Shown piece after piece: positions 16,099 through 26,005 of a stretch of 64,000 nucleotides of DNA. Within the stretch, counting starts at the first letter, position 1, and each line of letters opens with the position of its first letter. Below the pieces are notes generated by a model, which did not search any database, was not told the origin of the DNA, and saw nothing but the letters and a program-made list of their open reading frames with translations. The DNA comes from Asaia bogorensis (GTDB lineage: Bacteria; Pseudomonadota; Alphaproteobacteria; Acetobacterales; Acetobacteraceae): NCBI GenBank assembly GCA_945897825.1, contig CAMDGX010000004.1:26128-90127 (forward strand). The letters are read 5' to 3'. A program made the position numbers and the translations under genes.

Positions 16099-16205
16099 GT
16101 TCTTTTTTGAAAAAAAGAACCAAAAAACTTTTGTCCATTTGCGTTCGGCCTCGCCGCGCGTAAATGGATGAAGTTTTTTTGCTTCTTTTTGTTCACAAAA
16201 AGAAG
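16099..16205. repeat. Twin-hairpin AT-rich element, copy 3
   Basis: Hairpin A at 16099-16120, caaaaaacttttgtcc and atttgcg, short core, cgtaaatggatgaagttttt, and a variant hairpin B (cttctttttg/caaaaagaag, loop ttca) ending at 16205. It lies between convergent stops at 16082 and 16214. Confidence 0.92.
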
Positions 16206-16213
16206 ACTCTTCC

Positions 16214-17137
16214 TTAAGCTCCAATCTCCGCCAGCCGCCGCGCTTGCCGCGCCAGCAGGAACTCCACCTCCGCGATCTCCCGCGCCCCGATCGCCGCCAC
16301 GGGGCGGCGCTGCGCCGGCGAGACGATGGCGCCGCGCTTGTGCAGGATGTATTTGCGCACGGCGAGGCCCGGACCCGGCTGCTGTTCGTAGCGGGCGAGC
16401 GGCAGGTAGGCGTCGAAGATGTCGCTTGCGCGCTGCTCGTCCCCGGCGCGGTGGGCGGCGACGACGCCAGCCATCATCTCGGGGAAGGCGAAGCCGGTCA
16501 TCGCGCCGTCCGCGCCGCGGCGCATTTCCTCCGGCAGGAACACGCCGCCATTGCCGACCAGGATCGAGATGCGGCGCATGTCCTTGGCGTCGCGCAGGGT
16601 GGAGATCTTGTTCAGGCCGGGCCAGTCCTCGTGCTTCAGCATCACGCAGGAGGGGTCGGTGTCGACCACGCGGCGGATCACCACGGGCGAGATGAAGACG
16701 TTGGTCGACTGGGGAAAATCCTGCAGCACCCAGGGGATGCCGCCCAGCGTCTCGGCCACCTGGCCGAAATAGCGGAACACCGCGTCGTCGGTGCGCAGCG
16801 AGCCGGAGGGGGCGACCATGACGCCGCTGGCGCCGCCGTCCATCACCGCCTTGGCCAGTTCGCCCATCGCCGCGAAGCCGGGGCTGGAGACGCCGACCAC
16901 CACCGGCACGCGGCCGGCGACACGGGCCACGACATGCCGGGCGAAGGCGACGGACTCGGCGACCGACAGCTTCGGCGCCTCGCCCATCATGCCCAGGATG
17001 GTCAGGCCCGTGGCGCCGCGGGCGAGGTAGAATTCCACCATCCGGTCGGCGCTGGCGAAGTCGATCTCGCCGGTTTCGGTGAACGGTGTCACCGAGATGA
17101 TGTAGACACCGGCAGCGGTTTCATCGAGCAGCGCCAT
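16214..17137 (-). CDS. DapA-family (N-acetylneuraminate lyase superfamily) aldolase/dehydratase
   Basis: 307 residues of the class I aldolase TIM barrel. Schiff-base Lys168 lies in C-V-M-L-K-H-E. The G-M-M-G-E-A strand at 49-54 corresponds to the phosphate/carboxylate loop (normally GTTGE). The catalytic Tyr of DapA (I-L-Y-N-V-P) is replaced: the segment reads V-L-Q-D-F-P near 137-142, so true dihydrodipicolinate synthase activity is unlikely. Probably acts on another 2-keto acid in catabolism. It follows the CDGSH gene by 10 bp on the same strand. Confidence 0.85.
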   Translation of the reverse strand: MALLDETAAGVYIISVTPFTETGEIDFASADRMVEFYLARGATGLTILGMMGEAPKLSVAESVAFARHVVARVAGRVPVVVGVSSPGFAAMGELAKAVMDGGASGVMVAPSGSLRTDDAVFRYFGQVAETLGGIPWVLQDFPQSTNVFISPVVIRRVVDTDPSCVMLKHEDWPGLNKISTLRDAKDMRRISILVGNGGVFLPEEMRRGADGAMTGFAFPEMMAGVVAAHRAGDEQRASDIFDAYLPLARYEQQPGPGLAVRKYILHKRGAIVSPAQRRPVAAIGAREIAEVEFLLARQARRLAEIGA

Positions 17138-17147
17138 CGGGCGGACC

Positions 17148-17390
17148 TCAGTATTTCTTGTGCGCGCCGTCGCACAGCGGCGACTTGCCGGTGCCCTTGC
17201 AGGCGCAGAACCAGGCGTCGCCCGTTTTGTCGGCGGTGTATTTCAGCGGCACGAAGCTGCTGCCCTTGTGCGAGCCGTCGCAGAACGGCTGCTTCGAGGA
17301 CTTGCCGCAGGAGCACCACCAGTAATCCTTGCCGGCCTCCACGGCGATCTTGATCGGCGCCTTGGCGGCAACTACGGGCTGGTCGGACAT
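17148..17390 (-). CDS. Tandem CDGSH iron-sulfur protein
   Basis: 80 residues carrying two complete mitoNEET-type [2Fe-2S] sites with 3Cys-1His ligation: Cys26, Cys28, Cys37 and His41 (C-D-G-S-H), then Cys62, Cys64, Cys73 and His77 (C-D-G-A-H). Bacterial tandem CDGSH proteins of this size are soluble and thought to work in electron transfer or redox sensing. No membrane anchor. The gene ends 10 bp before the DapA-like gene. Upstream of the start is a 10-bp inverted repeat overlapping the end of the GNAT gene. Confidence 0.93.
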   Translation of the reverse strand: MSDQPVVAAKAPIKIAVEAGKDYWWCSCGKSSKQPFCDGSHKGSSFVPLKYTADKTGDAWFCACKGTGKSPLCDGAHKKY

Positions 17391-17451
17391 GCTGGCACTC
17401 CTGCTGGCGGGCCCACGATGGGCGAATACGGTATGCTACCTTTCCGCGCTG

Positions 17452-17490
17452 CTTGCCGCCAGGGGCGGACGGCCGCGCTATGGCGGCAAG
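17452..17490. repeat. 10-bp perfect inverted repeat at the GNAT gene end
   Basis: cttgccgcca (17452-17461) and tggcggcaag (17481-17490), separated by 19 bp; the right arm covers the last codons of the GNAT gene. There is no U-run on either strand, so it may be a processing or Rho-related hairpin rather than an intrinsic terminator. Confidence 0.5.
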
Positions 17491-18476
17491 CGTTTCCAGA
17501 ACAGCGACGTCGTCTCCGCGGTGCCATCCGGTGCGCGCGTGTAGTCGGGGATCTGGCCCGCGCGGGTCCAGCCTTCCGCGAGGTAGAGGCGCTCCGCCTC
17601 ACCGCCCTGCTGGGTTGCCAGGGTGAGCATCTCGCGCCCGGCCGCGCGCGCCGCGGCTTCTGCCTCGCGCAGCAGTCGCCGCGCGAGGCCGCGGCGGCGG
17701 GCGGCGGGGGCGACCATCAGCTTCTTGATCTCCGCCCGGTGGCGCTGGTTCTCCGGCAGGGCGAGGTCCAGCGCCACGCTGCCGGACAGCACGCCGTCCG
17801 ACCACGCGGCGAACAGGATGCGCTCGCCGCGCGCGGATTGGGAGGCGACGCGGCGGCAATAGGCGCTGGCCTTGGCGGCGGGGAGCGGGGCGAGGAAGGA
17901 GAGGTTGCCGCCGGCATCGACGCAGTCCTTGAGGATCGCGGCCAGGCGCGGGACGGCGGAAACCGCGGCGGCGGCATCGAGGCGCGCGACGTCGGTGCCC
18001 GTCAGCGGCTTGCCGTATTCGAACTCCATCGAGTTCGACAGGTCGTTCAACGCCCGGATCGGCCCCGCGCGCACATAGGAGCACTTTTCGTAGAACCGGT
18101 GCGCCCGGTCGAAGCGCGTGTCGCTCCAGAGCCGCATCGCATTGGCGCCGTTGGCGCGCGCGTGGGATTCGGCGGCGGTGATCAGCGCCTGGGCGAGGCC
18201 GGTGCCGCGCTGGTCGGCATAGGCGTACATCTTGCAAACTTCCCAGGCGCCGTCGTCAAGCGGCTTGGTCCCGACCATGCCGACGACGCGCCCGCCCTGC
18301 TCCGCGGCCCACAGCGCGCCGCCCTGCGCGGCGTAGTAGGACGCCAGCGCGCGCAGTTCGGGCACCTCGCCGTCAAGGTCCATCACGCAGCCGGGGTATT
18401 CCGCCCAGCAGGCGCCGACCAGCGCGATGAAGCCGACCGCGTCGTCGTCGCGGCCGGCGCGAAGGGCCGGGGTCAC
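17478..18476 (-). CDS. Double GNAT N-acetyltransferase
   Basis: 332 residues built from two GNAT domains. The first (about 1-150) carries the acetyl-CoA loop Q-R-G-T-G-L-A-Q near 89-96; the second (about 165-330) carries R-R-R-G-L-A-R-R-L-L near 270. Both lie after the expected beta-strand 4 (K-M-Y-A-Y-A and K-K-L-M-V-A-P). GNATs move an acetyl group to amines; the fused arrangement is known in this family, though often only one half is active. The start overlaps the stop of the upstream aminotransferase by 4 bp (ATGA), so translation is coupled. The acceptor might be a product of the aminotransferases, but this is speculation. Confidence 0.85.
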   Translation of the reverse strand: MTPALRAGRDDDAVGFIALVGACWAEYPGCVMDLDGEVPELRALASYYAAQGGALWAAEQGGRVVGMVGTKPLDDGAWEVCKMYAYADQRGTGLAQALITAAESHARANGANAMRLWSDTRFDRAHRFYEKCSYVRAGPIRALNDLSNSMEFEYGKPLTGTDVARLDAAAAVSAVPRLAAILKDCVDAGGNLSFLAPLPAAKASAYCRRVASQSARGERILFAAWSDGVLSGSVALDLALPENQRHRAEIKKLMVAPAARRRGLARRLLREAEAAARAAGREMLTLATQQGGEAERLYLAEGWTRAGQIPDYTRAPDGTAETTSLFWKRLPP

Positions 18477-19675
18477 GTCAGGCTGGCGACGAAGGCCCCC
18501 ATGCGCTTCATCGCCTCATCCAGGCTTGCATCATCGGTGGCGTAGCTGATGCGCAGATAGGGCGACATGCCGAAGGATGCGCCGGAGACCAGCGCGACAT
18601 GCGCTTCCTCCAGGCAGGCCATGGCGAAATCGGCATCCGTCTCCAGCTTCTTGCCGGCGGGCGTCGTCCGCCCCAGGCAGCCGGCGATGTTGGGGAACAC
18701 GTAGAACGCGCCCTCCGGCTTGTGGCAGGTGATGCCGGGCATCGCGTTCAGCGCGTCGACCACCATGTCGCGGCGGCGCATGTATTGCGCCTTCATGTCG
18801 GCCACGATGTCCTGCGGCCCATCCAGTGCCGCCGCCGCCGCCGCTTGGCCGACGGTCGAGACGCCGGCCGTCGCCTGGCCCTGCATGTTGACCATGGCGC
18901 GGATCAGGTCCTTCGGCCCGCCGGCGAAGCCGATGCGCCAGCCGGTCATGGCGTAGGTCTTGGACACGCCGGACACCGTCACCACGCGGTCCTTCAGGTC
19001 CGGGGCGACCTGCGCCAGCGTGGTGTGCTGGAAGTCGCCATAGACGAGGTGTTCGTACATGTCGTCGCACACCACCCAGACATGCGGGTGCTTGCGCAGA
19101 ACATCGGCCAGGGCCTTCAGATCCGCCTCGGTCGGCGCCGCTCCGGTCGGGTTGTTAGGGTAGTTCAGCATGACCAGCTTGGTCTTGGGCGTGATCGCCG
19201 CGTCGAGGTCCTCCGGCCGCAGCTTGAAGCCGTTGTTCTCCGGGCAGTTGATCACCACCGGCTCGCCGCCGGCCAGCCGCGCCATCAGCACATAGGCCGA
19301 CCAGTACGGCGCCGGCACGATCACCTCGTCGCCCTCGTCCACCGTGGACATGATGGCGTTGTACAGAACCTGCTTGCCGCCATTGCCGACCATGATCTCG
19401 TCGAGCGCGTAGTCCAGGCCGTGGTCGCGCTTGAATTTGCGCTGCACCGCCTGCTTCAGGGCGGGCGCGCCATCCTGCGGCGGATACTTGGTGTCGCCCT
19501 TCAGCGCGGCGGCGAAGCCGGCCTCGATGGCGTGCTTCGGCGAGGCGAAGTTCGGCTCGCCGATGGTCAGCGCGATGACATTGTGGCCCGCCGCGCGCAG
19601 CTCGCGCGCCCGGATCGTCATCTGCACCGTGGCCGCGACCTTGGCGCGGCCGAGTCTCTGCGCGAGGGCCGGCAT
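18473..19675 (-). CDS. PLP-dependent aminotransferase (aspartate/aromatic class I), copy 1
   Basis: 400 residues. Family I aminotransferase motifs: N-Y-P-N-N-P-T-G at 171-178, Asp204 (pyridine N ligand), and Schiff-base Lys239 in S-K-T-Y-A-M-T-G-W-R, with the C-terminal substrate Arg in L-R-I-S-Y. It probably transfers amino groups between aspartate, aromatic or other amino acids and 2-oxoglutarate. It starts 1 bp after the stop of a paralogue (19677-20882), and its own end overlaps the GNAT gene. Tandem copies suggest divergence in substrate range. Confidence 0.9.
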   Translation of the reverse strand: MPALAQRLGRAKVAATVQMTIRARELRAAGHNVIALTIGEPNFASPKHAIEAGFAAALKGDTKYPPQDGAPALKQAVQRKFKRDHGLDYALDEIMVGNGGKQVLYNAIMSTVDEGDEVIVPAPYWSAYVLMARLAGGEPVVINCPENNGFKLRPEDLDAAITPKTKLVMLNYPNNPTGAAPTEADLKALADVLRKHPHVWVVCDDMYEHLVYGDFQHTTLAQVAPDLKDRVVTVSGVSKTYAMTGWRIGFAGGPKDLIRAMVNMQGQATAGVSTVGQAAAAAALDGPQDIVADMKAQYMRRRDMVVDALNAMPGITCHKPEGAFYVFPNIAGCLGRTTPAGKKLETDADFAMACLEEAHVALVSGASFGMSPYLRISYATDDASLDEAMKRMGAFVASLT

Positions 19676-19676
19676 G

Positions 19677-21725
<2,049 letters not shown>

Positions 21726-21729
<4 letters not shown>

Positions 21730-22535
21730 CGGCGCATCGCCCCGATCGGCACCAGCACCACAGCCAGCAGCACCACCGCCAGCGCCGCCGCCTGCGGCCA
21801 GTCACGCTCCTGGAAGAACGCGTCCCAGATCACCCGCCCCAGCATCAGCGTCTCCGCCGAGCCCAGCAGCGCCGGCACCACCACCTCCCCGCTCACCGGC
21901 ACCGCCACCAGCACCACGCCCGCGACCACCCCCGGCAGCGACAGCGGCAGCGTCACCCGCCACCAGGCCCGCCACGGCGACGCCCCCAGATCCGCCGCCG
22001 CCTGCTCCAGCGTCGGATCGGCCGCCGACAGCCGCGCCTCGATCGGCAGCACCATGAACGGCAGATAGACGTAAACCAGCCCGACCAGCATCGCCGCCTC
22101 GCTGTGCAGCATCGCCACCGGCGCCTCCACCACCCCCAGCGCCAGCAAGGCGGCGTTCAGATACCCCTCGTCGCGCAGGATCGCGATCCACGCCACCAGG
22201 CGCAGCAACACCCCGCTCAGGAACGGCACCACCACCAGCGCCCGCAGCACCGGCCGCCACCGCGCCGGCGCCCGCGCGATGCCCAGCGCCATCGGATACC
22301 CGATCAGCAGGCACAGCCCCGCCGCAAGCGCCGCCACCCGCACGCTGCCCCACAGCGCGTCCCGATACAGCGGATCGCCCAGCGCCAACGCCAGAGGCTC
22401 CAGGTTCCAGCCCAGCTCGAACGGCGGCACTGCCTCGGCCGGCACCGCCAGCGCGATTGCCAGCAGGATCGCCGCCGGGGCCGCCACGCAGAGCAGGAGC
22501 CAGGTCCAGACGGGGGTGAGAAGAAAGGCCTTCAA
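21726..22535 (-). CDS. ABC transporter permease, PotB/PotH type
   Basis: About 269 residues, hydrophobic with some six membrane spans. The EAA loop reads E-Q-A-A-A-D-L-G-A-S-P and ends in L-P-L-S-L-P. The frame is open through the twin-hairpin element upstream, but that part is not protein-like. No ATG lies between the element and the first membrane segment; the best start is a TTG at 22535 (L-K-A-F-L-L-T-P-V-W), with AGAAGAG from the end of the element as a possible ribosome binding site. The gene may therefore have lost its original start region. It would pair with the following permease. Confidence 0.75.
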
Positions 22536-22543
22536 GCAAGACT

Positions 22544-22650
22544 CTTCTTTTTCTGAAGAAAAAGAAGCAAAAAGACTTTCATCCATTTGCCAATGGAAAC
22601 ATCGGCGCAAAGTGATGAAAGTTTTTTGGTTCTTTTTTTCAAAAAAGAAC
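22544..22650. repeat. Twin-hairpin AT-rich element, copy 4
   Basis: Hairpin B at 22544-22567, gcaaaaagactttcatcc and atttgc, core, gcgcaaagtgatgaaagttttttg, hairpin A at 22629-22650. Arm A starts 7 bp after the stop of the cyclase gene at 22657; arm B ends 8 bp before the likely start of the permease. Confidence 0.92.
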
Positions 22651-22656
22651 GCCTTC

Positions 22657-23565
22657 CTACCCTTCCACCACCGCCCGGATCGCATCCAGCTTGGCGTGAT
22701 GCCGCGACATATCCAGCGAGTCGACCGTCAGCTCCGCCAGTGCCGTCACCCCGTCCACCGCCGGCCCGTGCGCCACCGCGTGCTCGATGATTGCCCGGTC
22801 CCGCGCGGGGTCCAGCGCCTCCAGCATCGCCACCCGCCAGTCCGGCCGCAGCACCGCCAGCGCCGCCGCCAGCCCCCACGCTCCCCAGTTCGACACGCCC
22901 GCGACCACCAGGTAATCCGCCGCCGTCGCGCAGGCGATGCTGTCGCCATGCGCCACGTCCTTGGCGATCAGCGCCCGCGGCAGCGCCCCCATGCCGATCT
23001 CGTTGCCCCCGTCGCCGACGGCCAGCTTCGCCCAGGTGCCGCCCAGGAACAGCTCGTCCATCGGCGCCGTGAACGCGCTGATATCCACCCCGCGCAGGTT
23101 GCGCGGCCGCCCGTCGAAGGCCTGCCCGCAGCGCTCGATCGACAGCGCATGCGTCACCCCGGCCCCCTGCCAAGCCGCCACCAGCGGCGCCAGCGGCGCG
23201 CCGAGCGCCACCACGTCCAGCGGCACATCCCCGATCCCGGCCCCCACCAGCGCCGCCGCGCAGGTCGCCCGGCACGGCTCGTCGGTGGCCAGCCGCACCC
23301 GCACCCCGGCCGATGCCAACCCCCGCAGCAGCAGCGCCGCGCCGATCGGCCCGTCGGTCTCGGCCGCCGGCGGATCGGCGCGCGGCACGAAGAACCCGGT
23401 GATGACACCCACCACCGGCGCCGGCGCCGACGCGATCGAGGACGCCGCCGCCCACAGCCCGCCCCGCGCTGCCTCGCACAGATGCGAGATGTTGCGCCCC
23501 ACTTCCTCCTGTACCAGCGCCTCGATGCGATCCACCAGCGCGCGCTGGGCCGAAGAAAAGTCCAT
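22657..23565 (-). CDS. DUF4392 protein, C-terminal half of a D-glutamate cyclase-like system
   Basis: 302 residues. Segments V-V-G-V-I-T-G-F-F-V-P near 50, E-T-D-G-P-I-G-A near 70, and V-G-D-G-G-N-E-I-G-M-G near 205 are typical of DUF4392. In vertebrate D-glutamate cyclase (DGLUCY), which turns D-glutamate into 5-oxo-D-proline, a DUF1445 domain and a DUF4392 domain are fused. Here they are two genes: the start of this one overlaps the stop of the DUF1445 gene by one base (TGATG). Cytoplasmic, no membrane segment. The function is inferred from the human homologue. Confidence 0.8.
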   Translation of the reverse strand: MDFSSAQRALVDRIEALVQEEVGRNISHLCEAARGGLWAAASSIASAPAPVVGVITGFFVPRADPPAAETDGPIGAALLLRGLASAGVRVRLATDEPCRATCAAALVGAGIGDVPLDVVALGAPLAPLVAAWQGAGVTHALSIERCGQAFDGRPRNLRGVDISAFTAPMDELFLGGTWAKLAVGDGGNEIGMGALPRALIAKDVAHGDSIACATAADYLVVAGVSNWGAWGLAAALAVLRPDWRVAMLEALDPARDRAIIEHAVAHGPAVDGVTALAELTVDSLDMSRHHAKLDAIRAVVEG

Positions 23566-24365
23566 CAGAGCGAGGCGAGGTTGCTGTTGCGCAGATCGGT
23601 GATCAGCATGCAGCCCGGCGCGTGGGTGATGCAGAATTCCGGCTTCACCTGCGCGATCACCGCCTGCGGCGTCACCCCGCAGGCCCAGAACACCGGCAAC
23701 TCGCCCGGCCCGATCGGCACCGCGTCGCCATAGTCCGGCTTGCCGATATCCGAAATCCCGATCGCCTCCGGCAGCCCGATATGCACCGGCGCGCCATGCA
23801 CGGAAGGAAACCGCGACGTGATCTGGATCGCCCGGATGGCGTCCGCCGGCTTCAACGGCCGCATCGAAACCACCAGCGGCCCATGGAACACGCCCGCCGG
23901 CGTGGTGGCGATGTTGGTGCGGTACATCGGCACGTTCGAGCCGCAGGTGATGTGACGAACGTCGATCCCGTCCTCCACCAGCGCCTCCTCGAAGCTGAAC
24001 GAGCAGCCGATCGCGAACGTCACCAGGTCGTCGCGCCACACCGCGGAAATGTCGGTCGGCTCGTCAACCAGCACCCCGTCGCGCCACACGCGATAGCGCG
24101 GCACATCGGTGCGGATATCGAGGTCCCGCGCCAATCCCGGCAGGCGCGGATCGCCAGGCTCCGACACGGCCAGCACCGGACACGGCTTCGGATTGGCCTG
24201 CGCGAACCGCAGGAAATCATGCGCCAGCGCCTTGGGCAGGATCGCCAGGTTCGCCTGCACGTTGCCGCGCGCGAGGCCGGCGGTCTGGCCGGTATAGGCC
24301 CCGGCACGGAACCGCAGGCGCTCCTTCAGGCCGGCATTGGCCCCGAGGTCGGAAATCGCATTCAT
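23565..24365 (-). CDS. DUF1445 putative hydro-lyase / D-glutamate cyclase-like
   Basis: 266 residues, the usual size of the DUF1445 (YcsI/PF07286) family. Characteristic stretches are [10 protein letters not shown] near 120, [12 protein letters not shown] near 140, and F-W-A-C-G-V-T-P-Q and I-T-H-A-P-G-C-M-L near the end. The family includes the N-terminal domain of D-glutamate cyclase. The start ATG has GGGAG six bases ahead; a GTG five codons upstream is less likely. First gene of the cyclase pair, divergent from the PanE-like gene across 125 bp. Confidence 0.85.
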   Translation of the reverse strand: MNAISDLGANAGLKERLRFRAGAYTGQTAGLARGNVQANLAILPKALAHDFLRFAQANPKPCPVLAVSEPGDPRLPGLARDLDIRTDVPRYRVWRDGVLVDEPTDISAVWRDDLVTFAIGCSFSFEEALVEDGIDVRHITCGSNVPMYRTNIATTPAGVFHGPLVVSMRPLKPADAIRAIQITSRFPSVHGAPVHIGLPEAIGISDIGKPDYGDAVPIGPGELPVFWACGVTPQAVIAQVKPEFCITHAPGCMLITDLRNSNLASL

Positions 24366-24490
24366 GGCAGGCTCCCGCACTGACGAGGCCGCTACCGTAA
24401 GGGCGCCAAGGCCCGCACGTCAAAGCAGCCAAGGTTGCCCCCCGCCCCACCCTCGGGCAGCATTGCACCGCACAACGAAGGGCGACACGG

Positions 24491-25474
24491 GTGAAAATTT
24501 GCGTCTACGGGCCGGGAGCAATCGGCGGCTGGCTGGCCGCCGCCATGGCGAAGGGCGGCATCGAGGTCTCGGTCGTCGCCCGCGGCAGCCACCTCAAGGC
24601 CATCCGCGAGAACGGCCTCACCCTGGAACTCCCCGACGACCGCTACACCGTCAAGGTCGCGGCCAGCGACAACCCCGCCGACCTGGGACCGCAGGACGGC
24701 GTGATCGTCACCGTCAAGGCGCCATCCCTGCCGTCGGTCGCCGGCGCCATCGGCCCGCTGCTGCGCGAGGACACGCCGGTGGCGTTCCTGACCAACGGCA
24801 TCCCCTGGTGGTATTTCATGGGCCATGGCGGCGCGCTCGACGGCCGCTCGCTGCCGCGCCTCGATCCGAACGACGCGTTGCGCAACGCCATCGGCCTCAA
24901 GCGCCTCATCGGCGGCATCGCCTGGCCCGCCAGCTCCGTCCCCGAGCCCGGCGTGATCAAGATGAGCGCGGGTGCCGCCCGCGGCTGCGTCGTCGGCGCG
25001 CCCGACGGGGGGGCGCATCCGGGCCTCGACCTGCTGGCAAAAGCCTTCGCCGCCGGCAACCTGCGCCTGGACATCGCGCCGCAGATCCGCGACGTGATCT
25101 GGGAGAAGCTGGCCTTCAACCTCTCCGCCGGCCCGATGTGCGTGCTGACCACCGCCCCGGTGAAGGACACGCATGTGGAGGAAACCCTGGTGCACACCTC
25201 GCGCCAGGTCATGTCCGAAGTCGCCGCCCTGATCGCCGCCATGGGCCGCACCGTCGCCATCGACCAGGACAAGGTCGTCGCCGGCAACCGCGTCCTGGGC
25301 CACCGCCCCTCCATCCTCCAGGACCTGCTGGCCGGCCGCCCGATGGAAGTCGACGCGCTCTACTCCACCCCGCTCGAACTCGCGGAGATGGTCGGCGTGA
25401 ACCTCCCCACGCTCGAACTGCTGGTCTCGCTGATCAAGGTGCGGGCGCGGCAGGCCGGGCTCTACGAAGGGTAG
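24491..25474 (+). CDS. Ketopantoate reductase family (PanE/ApbA-like) dehydrogenase
   Basis: 327 residues starting with GTG. The N-terminal NADP-binding Rossmann motif reads G-P-G-A-I-G-G-W at 7-14. The catalytic Lys of the family is probably in W-E-K-L-A-F-N near 205, and a conserved D-x-L-x-G-R-P-x-E-x-D segment (D-L-L-A-G-R-P-M-E-V-D) near 277-287 contacts the substrate. Many PanE-like paralogues act on other 2-keto acids, so synthesis of pantothenate is not certain. The stop lies 10 bp before twin-hairpin copy 5. Confidence 0.85.
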   Translation: MKICVYGPGAIGGWLAAAMAKGGIEVSVVARGSHLKAIRENGLTLELPDDRYTVKVAASDNPADLGPQDGVIVTVKAPSLPSVAGAIGPLLREDTPVAFLTNGIPWWYFMGHGGALDGRSLPRLDPNDALRNAIGLKRLIGGIAWPASSVPEPGVIKMSAGAARGCVVGAPDGGAHPGLDLLAKAFAAGNLRLDIAPQIRDVIWEKLAFNLSAGPMCVLTTAPVKDTHVEETLVHTSRQVMSEVAALIAAMGRTVAIDQDKVVAGNRVLGHRPSILQDLLAGRPMEVDALYSTPLELAEMVGVNLPTLELLVSLIKVRARQAGLYEG

Positions 25475-25484
25475 GAAGCAAGCG

Positions 25485-25605
25485 GTTCCTTTTTTTGAAA
25501 AAAAAGAACCAAAAAACTTTCGTCCATTTGCGCCGCGCCCTACAGGGCAAACACGGTGCAAATGGATGAAAAGTCTTTTTGCTTCTTTTTCTTCAGAAAA
25601 AGAAG
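25485..25605. repeat. Twin-hairpin AT-rich element, copy 5
   Basis: Hairpin A variant (gttcctttttttg/aaaaaaaagaac) at 25485-25509, caaaaaactttcgtcc and atttgcgccgcg, core, cacggtgcaaatggatgaaaag, hairpin B ending at 25605. It lies between convergent stops at 25474 and 25613. Confidence 0.95.
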
Positions 25606-25612
25606 GCCTTCC

Positions 25613-26005
25613 TTACTCCGGAAACCCCTCGAACTGCGGCAATCCATCGGTGATCTCGAACCACGCCGCCTTCGACCCCACGAAGATATGCGCCGAAGCC
25701 CGGATCCCGGGATCGCCCTCCAGCGTCCCCATCGCCACATGCGCGAACGCCCCGTCACGCACCACGGAGAACAGCAACGACCCGCAGCGCGCGCAGTGCG
25801 TGTTGTTGTTCAACGCGTCGCCCATGACCAGCAGCGAATCCTCGCCCTGCGTCACCTGCACGCAGGCCCGCGCGATGCCCGCGAACGGCTTGAATGCCGC
25901 CCCCGTCACCCGCCGGCACTGCGAGCAGTGGCAGTTCAGCGCATAGGCGAACTTCCCCTGCACCTCATAGGCCACCGCCCCGCAGTAGCACCGCCCCTCG
26001 ATCAC
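25613..26005 (-). CDS. GFA family protein (CENP-V/GFA zinc domain)
   Basis: 130 residues. The zinc-binding pattern is complete: G-R-C-Y-C-G-A at 4-10, C-H-C-S-Q-C near 25-30 and C-A-R-C-G-S near 73-78. The fold is that of glutathione-dependent formaldehyde-activating enzyme-like proteins; most members have no proven activity. The start is a GTG that overlaps the stop of the selenoprotein candidate by four bases (GTGA), so the two are translationally coupled. Confidence 0.85.
   Translation of the reverse strand: MIEGRCYCGAVAYEVQGKFAYALNCHCSQCRRVTGAAFKPFAGIARACVQVTQGEDSLLVMGDALNNNTHCARCGSLLFSVVRDGAFAHVAMGTLEGDPGIRASAHIFVGSKAAWFEITDGLPQFEGFPE

Noticed and set aside
13407..16196. Very long minus-strand ORF (929 codons)
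   Set aside because: It joins the true aminotransferase (to 14801) to the antisense frame of the dihydroorotase-like gene and a repeat; the upstream part is not protein-like.
22544..22685. N-terminal extension of the permease through the repeat
   Set aside because: Residues such as F-F-F-E-K-K-N-Q-K come from the repeat and recur at every copy, so they are not conserved protein.
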